The translations under genes and the position numbers were made by a program. Shown one piece after another: positions 26,276 through 34,803 of a stretch of DNA of 64,000 bases. The notes below the pieces were generated by a model, which was not told where the DNA came from, searched no databases, and saw only the letters and a list, made by a program, of their open reading frames with translations. Numbering within the stretch: the stretch's first letter is position 1; every line of letters starts with the position of its first letter. Source of the DNA: Chryseobacterium bernardetii (GTDB lineage Bacteria; Bacteroidota; Bacteroidia; Flavobacteriales; Weeksellaceae); NCBI RefSeq assembly GCF_003815975.1, contig NZ_CP033932.1:2709501-2773500 (forward strand). Reading direction: 5' to 3'.

Positions 26276-27637
26276 ATGGATAGCAAATTACAGGCGCAAG
26301 AAAGCCAGCAGCAGGGACAGCAGCAACGTGCAGGGCAGCCGAAGGGTAACCCGCTTGCAGAGCTCAATAAAATAGGAGGTTTTGGCTTTGTTGAATCCGT
26401 TGTAGACGGTATCGCCAATATGAACCCTACAAGAAAAGCAAGGAAAGAGATCTTCCTTAACGATAGCAATAAAGCAGAAGAAAGAAAAGAACTTCTTCAG
26501 AAGATCAATCTTTGGGTAAGCCTTTTAGAAGGTAATGAATCTGCTGATAAAATGGCTGAAACTTGCAAAAATAAAGCACAACAGGCTGATCAGAATTTAA
26601 AGAAAAACCTTAAAAATACACTGGATGCAGTTCGTCTGTTGGAAACGAACTACAGAACGGTAGCCCAATTCTACAAAAATACAGAACTGGATAAAGTAGA
26701 TAATGTAAGTATTGTTAATGCAAGTCTTGAACAGGTTTCAGACTTAGACAATCCTTTATTTATTGATGCCATTGCTGAAGAATTCAAAAATTACTACGAC
26801 CGTTTAGACCTTAGAGATAACTACTCAATCCTTGCTATCCCTGGATATTTGGGATCTAATAAAGTGATTGAAAAGTGGGCTAAAATCTGTAACGAGAACA
26901 AAGTAATGATGGTTACAGACTTTGCCAATCTTGATAAACCGGATGATGTAGTAGACTTATTCCATTCTGCAAACCTTACAGGTGGTGAACTTCACAGAAG
27001 TAACGTTATCATGACGTGTAACTGGCTGGTAGGACGTGGAAAAGCTGAAGAAGTAGGAGAAGAAGAAAACGTAGAGCTTCCACCTTCCACTTCATTAGCA
27101 GGAAAAATCCATAAAACACTGATGTCTCAGGTAGCAGCAGGTAAAAAACATGGTAACATCAACGAGGTAGATGCTGTAAAATTCGAATTGAAGAAAAGTG
27201 AAATCTCTCAATTGGAAAAAATGGGTCTTGTACCAATGGTGAACGAATATGGTAAAATTATGGCTTTCTCTGCAAAGACACTATTTACAGGAGACAATAT
27301 CGGTCTTCAGACCTATTCCGTAGTTCGTGTATTCGACTATGTAACTAAAGTATTACTGGACTTCCTGAACAGAAGAGCATTCGAAAACTGGAATGCGAAA
27401 AACGAAGACGATTTGAGAAGACAAATTGTAACATTCCTTGACAATATCAAAGGACCAGACAAGTTGATCGAGAAATTCAAGATCGTACGTTTCGAGCAGG
27501 ATAGAGTAAACAAAGACAGAGTGTGGCTTGATATCCGCATGACCCCTTATTTCCCTACAAAAAGTTTCGTTATTAAGCTAGACGGACACAAAGGAGATGA
27601 TGGTAACGAATGGGATGCAGAATACGCTCAGGAATAA
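26276..27637 (+). CDS. tssC: Type VI secretion system sheath large subunit
   Basis: A 453-residue cytoplasmic protein. Conserved TssC features are LAIPGYLGSNKVIEKWAKIC, the middle block SLAGKIHKTLMSQVAAGKK, and the C-terminal SVVRVFDYVTKVLLDFLNRR and RVWLDIRMTPYFPTKSFVI, which matches the sheath handshake region of TssC. The N-terminal ~35 residues are rich in Q and G. It is the partner of TssB. A strong terminator follows, so the pair is a short transcription unit and the baseplate genes are outside the window. Confidence 0.95.
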   Translation: MDSKLQAQESQQQGQQQRAGQPKGNPLAELNKIGGFGFVESVVDGIANMNPTRKARKEIFLNDSNKAEERKELLQKINLWVSLLEGNESADKMAETCKNKAQQADQNLKKNLKNTLDAVRLLETNYRTVAQFYKNTELDKVDNVSIVNASLEQVSDLDNPLFIDAIAEEFKNYYDRLDLRDNYSILAIPGYLGSNKVIEKWAKICNENKVMMVTDFANLDKPDDVVDLFHSANLTGGELHRSNVIMTCNWLVGRGKAEEVGEEENVELPPSTSLAGKIHKTLMSQVAAGKKHGNINEVDAVKFELKKSEISQLEKMGLVPMVNEYGKIMAFSAKTLFTGDNIGLQTYSVVRVFDYVTKVLLDFLNRRAFENWNAKNEDDLRRQIVTFLDNIKGPDKLIEKFKIVRFEQDRVNKDRVWLDIRMTPYFPTKSFVIKLDGHKGDDGNEWDAEYAQE

Positions 27638-27657
27638 TAACACCTTATTTTTAATCA

Positions 27658-27692
27658 TAAAAACCGATGCATTTTTTACATCGGTTTTTTTC
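27658..27692 (+). terminator. Terminator after tssC
   Basis: Perfect stem AAACCGATG/CATCGGTTT with a nine-base loop and a T run. Confidence 0.85.
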
Positions 27693-27703
27693 TACCAATA
27701 TCT

Positions 27704-28171
27704 ATGAATATTAAAATGAAAAGTAAACTTATCATTAGTCTGCCTGCATTATTAATGGCTCTTTTGGTAAGCTGTGAAAAAAAATACCAAAGTCCCGGGC
27801 AATACGAAGAAGATCTTTTTGCAGACGAACGTCAGGAGGGAAAAGCCTATATTATGAATGAAGAAGAATGTTTTGATGGCAGTGAGCTGGTTCTGGCAAG
27901 CTCAGAAGTAAAGCTGTCAGACAGTTCAAAGGGCCGTGGAAAAGCATTTTTCCTTTATAAAGTAAGATCAGGAAAAGTTTTGAAAACAGTAAGGGATTCT
28001 GCTGTGGAAATGCCAATGATGTTTTTATCACCGCACAAGCTGAAACTGAAAGAAGATTCTATGTACTTATACCTTAAAAAACTGGAAGGATACCGTTTTA
28101 TTGCTAAAGACAGAAATCTGAAATACCAATGGTTAAGAGGCGCATCCGTATATTCTGTGAAGAAAAAATAA
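27704..28171 (+). CDS. Small lipoprotein next to the T6SS sheath genes
   Basis: A 155-residue lipoprotein: signal peptide ends in LVSC (SLPALLMALLVSC). An alternative ATG at 27716 removes the first four residues. The mature part starts EKKYQSPGQYEEDLF and is charged, with no recognised domain. Subtype iii T6SS clusters lack TssJ but encode other accessory proteins, including a lipoprotein called TssQ; this gene could be that or a neighbour of convenience. The terminator after tssC argues for separate transcription. Low certainty on function, good certainty that it is a lipoprotein gene. Confidence 0.75.
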   Translation: MNIKMKSKLIISLPALLMALLVSCEKKYQSPGQYEEDLFADERQEGKAYIMNEEECFDGSELVLASSEVKLSDSSKGRGKAFFLYKVRSGKVLKTVRDSAVEMPMMFLSPHKLKLKEDSMYLYLKKLEGYRFIAKDRNLKYQWLRGASVYSVKKK

Positions 28172-28179
28172 AATAAACC

Positions 28180-28187
28180 TATCTTTG
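28180..28187 (+). promoter_or_regulatory. -7 element of the mutY-gldD-pfkB cluster
   Basis: TATCTTTG matches TAnnTTTG fully. Transcription should start near 28193, ahead of both the small open frame at 28201 and the mutY TTG start. Confidence 0.5.
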
Positions 28188-28247
28188 TGGTCTTTAAATA
28201 ATGCTGAAGAGGCTAAATTCCCTTCAGGACTCTAAACAGATTGGTTT

Positions 28248-29282
28248 TTGGAAAAGAATAGTACAGCCACAGAATTTCTTCATATAGGAAACAGGCTTTT
28301 GGAATGGTATCGGAATAATGCAAGAGATCTGCCTTTCAGACAGACAAAGGATCCTTATAAAATCTGGATCTGCGAAATCGTATTTCAGCAGACAAGAATC
28401 AATCAGGGGCTTAATCACTATAATAATTTCATTAAAAGATTTCCGGATGTAAAAACTTTGGCCGAAGCTGAGGAAAATGAAGTGTTGCTGTATTGGAAAG
28501 GGTTAGGCTATTATTCAAGAGCCATCAATATTCATAAGGCTGCCCAGCAGATCATGAATGATTATGATGGTGTATTTCCCAATCAGTATGAAGAAATTTT
28601 AAAGCTGAAAGGCATTGGGAAGTATACTGCAGCCGCTATTTCAAGTATCTGTTTTGGTGGAAAAATTCCGGCGGTAGACGGAAACTTTTATCGTGTTCTC
28701 AGCCGTTTCTTTGCAGATGATTTTGATATTTCAAATTCAAAAGCATTTATTTATTTCTCAGAACTGGCAACCTTGGTCATGCCGGATAATGTTGGAGATT
28801 TTAATCAGGCAATGATGGACATCGGTTCAGAGATTTGCAAACCTAAAAATCCTTTGTGCGGTGAATGTCCTATCAATGAAGGCTGTCTGGCTTTTTCCCT
28901 TCAGAAGACCTCTGATTATCCTGTTAAAACAAAAAAAATAAAAGCAGAAGATCTTGCTTTAACCTATTATTTTGTTCACAGAAGCGGAGAATTCCTGATC
29001 CGTCAGCGAACAGATGATTTTATCTGGAAAAAACTGTTTGAATTTCCTACAGCTATTTCTAATGATATGGAGCCTTTTATTACAGGTTCAAAAATAATTT
29101 CCCATAAACTCACACACAAGAATTTAAGCATTGAAATAGTGAATGTTGAGGTAACTTCAGAAGATATCTGGAATCGTTTTATAGCTGAAAATCAATACCA
29201 GATTACGGATGTTGAAGGCTCTCATGAAAAATCATTTCCAAAGCCTCTGGAAAATTACATTCAAAACTCATTGAAAGACTGA
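28248..29282 (+). CDS. mutY: A/G-specific adenine glycosylase
   Basis: A 344-residue base-excision repair enzyme that removes adenine opposite 8-oxoguanine. Catalytic Glu in WICEIVFQQTR, helix-hairpin-helix LKGIGKYTAAAISSICFGGK and catalytic Asp in PAVDGNFYRVLSRF are present. The [4Fe-4S] cysteines follow the C-x6-C-x2-C-x5-C pattern in CKPKNPLCGECPINEGC. The C-terminal Nudix-like domain that reads 8-oxoG includes FVHRSGEFLIRQR and the SHKLTHK loop. The start is TTG: the only other upstream in-frame codon before a stop (28233-28235) is unsuitable. A short frame at 28201-28287 overlaps its start. gldD follows, as in other flavobacteria. Confidence 0.93.
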   Translation: MEKNSTATEFLHIGNRLLEWYRNNARDLPFRQTKDPYKIWICEIVFQQTRINQGLNHYNNFIKRFPDVKTLAEAEENEVLLYWKGLGYYSRAINIHKAAQQIMNDYDGVFPNQYEEILKLKGIGKYTAAAISSICFGGKIPAVDGNFYRVLSRFFADDFDISNSKAFIYFSELATLVMPDNVGDFNQAMMDIGSEICKPKNPLCGECPINEGCLAFSLQKTSDYPVKTKKIKAEDLALTYYFVHRSGEFLIRQRTDDFIWKKLFEFPTAISNDMEPFITGSKIISHKLTHKNLSIEIVNVEVTSEDIWNRFIAENQYQITDVEGSHEKSFPKPLENYIQNSLKD

Positions 29283-29314
29283 AATTTGTCTTCCGAAATC
29301 TGAAATCTAATTTG

Positions 29315-29322
29315 TACTTTTG
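29315..29322 (+). promoter_or_regulatory. -7 element directly before gldD
   Basis: TACTTTTG matches TAnnTTTG and ends only four bases before the gldD ATG at 29327. If active, it would give a leaderless or nearly leaderless message. Confidence 0.4.
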
Positions 29323-29326
29323 CAAA

Positions 29327-29884
29327 ATGATTAAAAAAGTCATTTTTATTTTTGTATCACTGCTTTTAATTTCATGTGGAAAAGACCCGGTTCCGAAACC
29401 GTACGGAGAGCTGCGTCTGGAATATCCGGCTCCGAAATATCAAAAGTTTGAAAACAACTGTGCCTATACTTTCGAATATTCGGATTTTGCCAATATTACA
29501 GCTGCGAAAAAACCTTGCTGGTATTACCTGAACTATCCTAAAATGAAGGCAAAGGTTTTCGTAACCTACTATCCGATACAGAATGACTTTGCTCAACACA
29601 TCAAGGAAGCAGAAAAAATGGTATATGAGCATACCATCAAAGCCAGTTCTATAGACACGAAATCCTTTGAATACCCCGAAAAGAAGGTATACGGGAACTT
29701 CTATGAACTGAAAGGACAGAGTGCTTCCAATCTTCAGTTTTACATTACAGACAGCACAAAACACTTTGTGACTGCTTACTTATACTTTAATACGAGACCG
29801 AAACCGGACTCTCTGGCTCCTGCAGTAAACTATATCAAGAATGATATGAAACACCTGCTGGACTCTTTTGAATGGAAAAAATAA
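29327..29884 (+). CDS. gldD: Gliding motility lipoprotein GldD
   Basis: A 185-residue lipoprotein with the signal peptide MIKKVIFIFVSLLLISC (lipobox LISC). The mature start GKDPVPKPYGELRLEYPAPK and the blocks CAYTFEYSDFA, PCWYYLNYPKMKAKVFVTYY and FYITDSTKHFVTAYLYFN are those of GldD, needed for gliding in Flavobacterium johnsoniae and linked to the type IX secretion apparatus. The order mutY then gldD is conserved in flavobacteria. I use the ATG at 29327 because it gives the clean signal peptide. Confidence 0.95.
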   Translation: MIKKVIFIFVSLLLISCGKDPVPKPYGELRLEYPAPKYQKFENNCAYTFEYSDFANITAAKKPCWYYLNYPKMKAKVFVTYYPIQNDFAQHIKEAEKMVYEHTIKASSIDTKSFEYPEKKVYGNFYELKGQSASNLQFYITDSTKHFVTAYLYFNTRPKPDSLAPAVNYIKNDMKHLLDSFEWKK

Positions 29885-29911
29885 TTACTTTTAATATACA
29901 TTGAAAAATAT

Positions 29912-30835
29912 ATGAAACTTTTAGTTGTAGGAAGTGTTGCATTTGATGCAATTGAAACACCATTTGGTAAAACGGACAAAATTTTAGGCGGAGCTGCTAC
30001 TTATATTGGGATCACTTCATCTATTTTAGGCGTTAAATCCGGTATTGTTTCTGTAGTAGGAGGAGACTTTCCACAGGAACACCTTGATATGTTTACAGAC
30101 AGAGATGTCAATATCGAAGGAATTGAAATCGTAAAAGAAGGAAAAACATTCTTCTGGTCAGGAAAATATCATAATGATTTGAATACCAGAGATACTTTGG
30201 CTACAGAAGTAAACGTATTGGAGAATTTCGATCCTAAAATTCCTGATTCAATGCAGGATGCCGAAATTTTATTACTTGGAAACCTACACCCTGGAGTTCA
30301 GTTATCCGTATTGGAGAAAATGAACAACCGCCCTAAGCTTGTTATCCTGGATACCATGAATTTCTGGATGGATTGCGCATTGGATGTTCTGATGGATATG
30401 ATTGCTAAAACAGATGTAATCACCATTAATGATGAGGAAGCAAGACAACTTTCAGGAGAATATTCTTTAGTGAAAGCAGCTAAAAAGATCCACACAATGG
30501 GTCCTGAATATGTAATCATCAAGAAAGGAGAGCATGGAGCTTTACTTTTCCACGATAATAAAGTATTTGCAATCCCTGCACTTCCGTTAGAAGATGTTTT
30601 TGATCCAACAGGAGCCGGAGATACTTTCGCCGGAGGTTTTGCCGCTTACCTTGCTAAAAAAGGAAAAATTGATTTCGATACCATGAAGTCTGCATTAATC
30701 GTAGGATCTGCAATGGCTTCATTCACTGTAGAGAAATTCGGAACAGAAAGAATCCAGGAAGTACAGGAATCTGATATGTTCAGCAGATTGAGACAATTTA
30801 AGGAATTGACGACATTTGATGTTGAACTGCAGTAA
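29912..30835 (+). CDS. PfkB family sugar kinase
   Basis: A 307-residue cytoplasmic kinase. N-terminal LLVVGSVAFDAIETPFGK with the GGAATYIGI motif (PfkB signature 1 region) and C-terminal DPTGAGDTFAGGFAAYLAKK (signature 2, catalytic Asp in GAGD). It phosphorylates a sugar or nucleoside using ATP; the substrate cannot be named from sequence alone. It follows gldD by 27 bases and may share its transcript. It is found near gld genes in relatives, with no known role in gliding. Confidence 0.92.
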   Translation: MKLLVVGSVAFDAIETPFGKTDKILGGAATYIGITSSILGVKSGIVSVVGGDFPQEHLDMFTDRDVNIEGIEIVKEGKTFFWSGKYHNDLNTRDTLATEVNVLENFDPKIPDSMQDAEILLLGNLHPGVQLSVLEKMNNRPKLVILDTMNFWMDCALDVLMDMIAKTDVITINDEEARQLSGEYSLVKAAKKIHTMGPEYVIIKKGEHGALLFHDNKVFAIPALPLEDVFDPTGAGDTFAGGFAAYLAKKGKIDFDTMKSALIVGSAMASFTVEKFGTERIQEVQESDMFSRLRQFKELTTFDVELQ

Positions 30836-30921
30836 ATAAGTCTTTTTAAGAAATATTTATAATAAAAAATTGAGTGAAATTCGTTAAGAATTCTAAATTT
30901 GCAACTTGTTAAAATAGTAAA

Positions 30922-32289
30922 ATGACAAATAAACTAAAAATCACTTATCTTCTTGGGATTTTCATCATGATATTTTCATCCAATATGATGAATGCCCAGC
31001 TAAAACCGGGAGATTTAGTGGATGGTATTGCTGCTGTAATCGGAAATGAAATTGTTTTGGAATCTGATGTTACAGAGCAGATGAATTATGGAAAACAACA
31101 GGGAGCTACCAACACAGACAAATGTGAGTTCCTTGAAAGCCTCATCAACAATAAACTTCTTGTATACGAAGCAAAAAAGGATACGCTAATTGAAAACCGT
31201 TCCGCAGCGATCAAAGAACAGGCTAATCAGAAATACCGTCAGTTGCTTTCTCAATTTCCGGATGAAAAAACATTATTAGCTGCTTATAAGTTCAGGAATT
31301 CTTATGAAATGAAAAACGCTATCGAGAAAATCGATACGGATCAGTATTATGGTCAGGCAAAATATCAGAGAGTTACAGAAAAAGCAGACGTTACCCCTAA
31401 TGAAGTAACTGATTTTTATAATATGTATAAAATGCAGCTGCCACAGGTAAAAGACGAAGTTACTTTAGCGCAGATCATGATGTATCCTAAATTAACGGAA
31501 GCCCATAAGCAGGATCTTATTAACAGACTTAAAAAAATCAAGCAGGATATTCTTGGCGGGGAAACTTTTGAAAGCCAGGCAAGAATCTACTCTGAAGATG
31601 AAGGTTCAGCTTCCAATGGTGGATTATATAAAAACATCAATAAAGGACAGATGGTGAAGCCATTTGAGGCTGCAGCATTAAACCTTCAGGAAAATGAAAT
31701 CTCAGATCCTGTTGAATCTGAATTCGGATACCACATTATTCAGCTATTGAAGAGATCAGGGAAAGTATATGATGCAAGACACATCCTACTGAAAGCTACT
31801 CCTACAGATGAAGAGCTTAAAACAGCGAAAGCTAAGCTGGACAGCATCAGGGGTCTTATTATAGACGGGAAGATGACGTTTAAAGATGCAGCATTCAAGT
31901 TCTCAGATGATAAAAGAACTAAATTCAATGCAGGTATTATTCCTGGTGGAGACGGTTCTGATAAAATTGAAAGAGAAAGCATCCCCGGAACAATCAGTTA
32001 CGAGTTGGCAGGTCTGAATAAAGGAGATATCACTACTGCTTTTGAAGATGAAGACAACAGAAGAAAAGCTGTTAAAATCATTAAAGTGGAAGACGTAATT
32101 CCTGCACACCAGATTACTCTGGAAACAGATTTCAGCCGAATCAAGCAGATGGCTCTCAATAAAAAGAAAAATGAAATGGTTGAGAAATTTGTCAACTCTA
32201 AGTTGCCAACCACTTTCATCTCCATAGACGGACGTTACGATAACTGTAATTTCAAATCGAACTGGAAGAAAGAATCAATCAAAAAATAA
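30922..32289 (+). CDS. SurA-like periplasmic peptidyl-prolyl isomerase (parvulin)
   Basis: A 455-residue secreted chaperone. Signal peptide about 1-25 (ends MNAQ). The SurA N-terminal region contains GIAAVIGNEIVLESDVTEQM and LINNKLLVYEAKKD. Two PpiC-type domains follow: VTLAQIMMYPK to EFGYHIIQLL (about residues 175-275), then DARHILLKATPTDEE to the middle of the C-terminus (about 280-390), with GGLYKNINKGQMVKPFE and FNAGIIPGGDGSD as active-site loops. It probably helps outer-membrane proteins fold. Single gene with a terminator. Confidence 0.93.
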   Translation: MTNKLKITYLLGIFIMIFSSNMMNAQLKPGDLVDGIAAVIGNEIVLESDVTEQMNYGKQQGATNTDKCEFLESLINNKLLVYEAKKDTLIENRSAAIKEQANQKYRQLLSQFPDEKTLLAAYKFRNSYEMKNAIEKIDTDQYYGQAKYQRVTEKADVTPNEVTDFYNMYKMQLPQVKDEVTLAQIMMYPKLTEAHKQDLINRLKKIKQDILGGETFESQARIYSEDEGSASNGGLYKNINKGQMVKPFEAAALNLQENEISDPVESEFGYHIIQLLKRSGKVYDARHILLKATPTDEELKTAKAKLDSIRGLIIDGKMTFKDAAFKFSDDKRTKFNAGIIPGGDGSDKIERESIPGTISYELAGLNKGDITTAFEDEDNRRKAVKIIKVEDVIPAHQITLETDFSRIKQMALNKKKNEMVEKFVNSKLPTTFISIDGRYDNCNFKSNWKKESIKK

Positions 32290-32293
32290 AATT

Positions 32294-32322
32294 AAACCTT
32301 CAGAATTTCTGAAGGTTTTTTT
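32294..32322 (+). terminator. Terminator after the parvulin gene
   Basis: Perfect stem AAACCTTCAGAA/TTTCTGAAGGTTT followed by T residues. Confidence 0.85.
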
Positions 32323-32548
32323 ATGTCTGAAAATTAGTAAAGGAGATCTTTAACATAAAATAAAAGTCTTATAAACAATTCATTTAAAACAAGCGTTGTA
32401 TTTATCATTGACTACATCGAAACTTCGATTTCTGACGAAGGAAGAATCTTCATAGAAGATGTTATCAAAATTTAATCATAGATTATTTTCCAGCTATTTC
32501 AATCCAAAATTATTCCCGTAAAACCTTTGTTTTTAGTATTTTTACAAC

Positions 32549-33538
32549 ATGAGCAATTTTATAGATTTCAATTCGGCAAAAAAATTACACAATATGCAGG
32601 CCAGCCAAAATAGAATTTCAGAACTTTTTAATATTAAATATCCGATTATCCAGGCAGGGATGATCTGGCATTCCGGATGGAGACTGGCATCAGCCGTTTC
32701 TAATTGTGGGGGATTAGGTTTAATAGGTGCGGGAAGTATGTACCCTGATATCCTTAGGGAGAATATTCAGAAGTGTAAGCTGGCTACCGATAAACCTTTT
32801 GGGGTGAATGTTCCTATGTTGTATCCCAACATTGAGGAAATCATTCAGATTATACTGGAAGAAGGAGTTAAAATCGTATTCACTTCAGCCGGGAATCCTA
32901 AAACTTATACAGAAATCTTACAGAAAGAAGGCTTGAAAGTAGCTCACGTAGTTTCCTCTACAAAATTTGCTGTAAAATGTGAAGATGCAGGAGTAGATGC
33001 GGTGGTGGCAGAAGGCTTTGAAGCCGGTGGCCATAACGGAAGAGATGAAACTACAACATTCTGCCTTATTCCAAATGTTAAGAAACATATTTCAAAACCG
33101 TTAATTGCAGCTGGAGGAATTGCTTTAGGTTCGCAGATGAAAGCGGCTATGATCCTTGGAGCTGACGGAGTACAGATCGGGTCCCGTTTTGCAGCAACTA
33201 CAGAAGCAAGTGCTCATGAAAACTGGAAAAAGAAGATTACAGAGCTGCAGGAAGGAGATACTCATCTTACCCTGAAAGAACTGGCTCCCGTAAGGATGGT
33301 TAAAAATAAATTCTTTAATGAACTGGAAGAGATCTACCAGTCCGGAAGGAACAAAGAAGCTCTTATTGCATCATTAGGAAGGGCCAGAGCAAAAAAAGGA
33401 ATGTTTGAAGGGGATATGGAAGACGGTGAACTGGAAATAGGACAGGTTTCAGCACTTATTGATGATATCCTTCCGGTTGAAACAGTATTTAATCATTTAC
33501 TGAAAGAATTTGAAGAAACAAAAATGCCTTCTTTTTAA
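32549..33538 (+). CDS. NAD(P)H-dependent flavin oxidoreductase / nitronate monooxygenase family
   Basis: A 329-residue FMN enzyme of the TIM-barrel 2-nitropropane dioxygenase family. Motifs: YPIIQAGMIWHSGWRLASAV, GGLGLIGAGSM, FGVNVPML, FEAGGHNGRDE, PLIAAGGIALGSQMKAAMIL and GADGVQIGSRFAATTEA. The H in GGHNGRDE is the position of the catalytic or FMN-contact histidine of nitronate monooxygenases; enoyl-ACP reductase FabK is the other known member. A second ATG at 32594 would remove 15 non-conserved residues. Function within the family is not certain. Confidence 0.9.
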   Translation: MSNFIDFNSAKKLHNMQASQNRISELFNIKYPIIQAGMIWHSGWRLASAVSNCGGLGLIGAGSMYPDILRENIQKCKLATDKPFGVNVPMLYPNIEEIIQIILEEGVKIVFTSAGNPKTYTEILQKEGLKVAHVVSSTKFAVKCEDAGVDAVVAEGFEAGGHNGRDETTTFCLIPNVKKHISKPLIAAGGIALGSQMKAAMILGADGVQIGSRFAATTEASAHENWKKKITELQEGDTHLTLKELAPVRMVKNKFFNELEEIYQSGRNKEALIASLGRARAKKGMFEGDMEDGELEIGQVSALIDDILPVETVFNHLLKEFEETKMPSF

Positions 33539-33571
33539 AAATTGCATGAGATCATATTATAATTTGACTTG

Positions 33572-34342
33572 ATGGAGGGAAGAATTATTGATGTAAAGGG
33601 AAAACAACTATACACAGAATACTACAGCTCATTTGAAGGTAATCCAACTATTGTCTTCCTGCATGATTCTCTGGGATCGGTACAGCTTTGGAGAGATTTC
33701 CCGGTCAGGCTTTCAGAAGCTGCAAAGTGCAATATTCTTGTATATGACCGTTTAGGATATGGGAAATCTAATCCTATGCCTACTCATGTAAGACCTGTGA
33801 ACTATATGGAGCTGGAAGCAGATTTATTGAATGATTTGCTGTTGGAACTCAATATAGACAATGCTGTTCTGTTCGGCCATAGTGATGGTGGTACCATTGC
33901 TTTAATCACCGCAGCAAAATACCCGGAAAGAGTAGTATCAGTCATTTGCGAAGCAGGACATATCTTTGTGGAAGATGTTACTTTAAAAGGTGTTTATGAT
34001 GCCTGGGAGGCTTATAAAACCACTAGTCTGCCTGAAAGACTTCAGAAATACCATGGCGATAAAGTTGATACATTATTCAAAGCATGGACAGAAACCTGGA
34101 CACGCGATGATTACAGATCGTGGAATATAGAATATCTTTTGAAGGATATTACCTGTCCGCTTTTGTTTATTCAGGGAGAAAAAGATGAGTATGGTACTTT
34201 GGATCAGGTGGAGAAAACCGTTACCCAGGTTAGCGGCAGCGCAGAGAGATATATTATTCCGGATGTAGGGCATACACCCCATAAAGAAGTTCCGGAGTTG
34301 GTATTGCAAAAAGCAGTAGGATTTATCAGGAATAATTTTTAA
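33572..34342 (+). CDS. Alpha/beta hydrolase
   Basis: A 256-residue cytoplasmic hydrolase. Oxyanion region FLHDSLGSVQLWRDFP, nucleophile elbow GHSDGG (Ser), acid in FIQGEKDEYGT and histidine in VGHTPHKE form the triad. VYDRLGYGKSNP is a typical second strand-loop. The substrate is unknown; similarity to hydrolases in aromatic or ester degradation is generic. It lies 33 bases after the flavin enzyme gene and may be co-transcribed. ATG 33572 is preferred to TTG 33569. Confidence 0.9.
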   Translation: MEGRIIDVKGKQLYTEYYSSFEGNPTIVFLHDSLGSVQLWRDFPVRLSEAAKCNILVYDRLGYGKSNPMPTHVRPVNYMELEADLLNDLLLELNIDNAVLFGHSDGGTIALITAAKYPERVVSVICEAGHIFVEDVTLKGVYDAWEAYKTTSLPERLQKYHGDKVDTLFKAWTETWTRDDYRSWNIEYLLKDITCPLLFIQGEKDEYGTLDQVEKTVTQVSGSAERYIIPDVGHTPHKEVPELVLQKAVGFIRNNF

Positions 34343-34371
34343 TTCTAAATAAATTTAACGGAATAAAACAT

Positions 34372-34402
34372 AAAGCTGTCTCAATTTTTGAGGTGGCTTT
34401 TA
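34372..34402 (+). terminator. Terminator after the hydrolase gene
   Basis: AAAGC-TG-TCTCA pairs with TTGAG-GT-GGCTTT, followed by T residues. It shares the CTGTCTC core with three other terminators here. Confidence 0.7.
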
Positions 34403-34686
34403 TTATTCTTACAATATTCTGTATGCTTATTTACTGGTTAATTTACATATTTTCAGAGATTTTGTACAATATGTATCTTAATTAAACTCAGATTATATAG
34501 CATGTATTTTAATCTGATAAAAAAGTATCTCAATTATTTTTTCTGAGTTATAAAATTAAGTATAACAAAATATATCTGATTTTCTAAAAGTGTGAATGAT
34601 TTTAATATGTGTTTAAGATGTTCATACTGGATTAAATTTACAATAAACTTACAATAAATATCACATTAAAGAGATATAGTATTCTT

Positions 34687-34797
34687 TATCTTTGAAAATA
34701 ATTTATTAGTAGAACCAAAATGAATGATGCGAATCATTAAGTGTTTTGTTTGATGTGAATGTGTGAAGAGATGCAATTTTTGCATCTCTTTGTTTTT
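34687..34797 (+). ncRNA. Candidate short RNA or mini-gene with its own promoter and terminator
   Basis: TATCTTTG (34687-34694) is a full -7 match. A perfect hairpin AGAGATGCAA/TTGCATCTCT (34767-34790) with a T tail ends the unit. The predicted transcript is about 95 bases. Inside it only a six-codon frame (ATG at 34720, ending in TAA) and the inverted repeat AATGAT/ATCATT are visible. No family known to me. It lies antisense-neighbouring to the HD-domain gene, which ends at 34804. Confidence 0.4.
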
Positions 34798-34803
34798 AAG
34801 ATA

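Larger units (their letters stand above)
34343..34803. other. 461-base intergenic region
   Basis: It holds a terminator for the hydrolase gene (34372-34402) and a candidate short transcription unit (34687-34797). Between them the sequence is very AT-rich with no other visible gene. Confidence 0.6.

Noticed and set aside
34720..34740. Six-codon frame in the candidate small RNA
   Set aside because: Too short to support as a gene; retained only as part of the RNA candidate.
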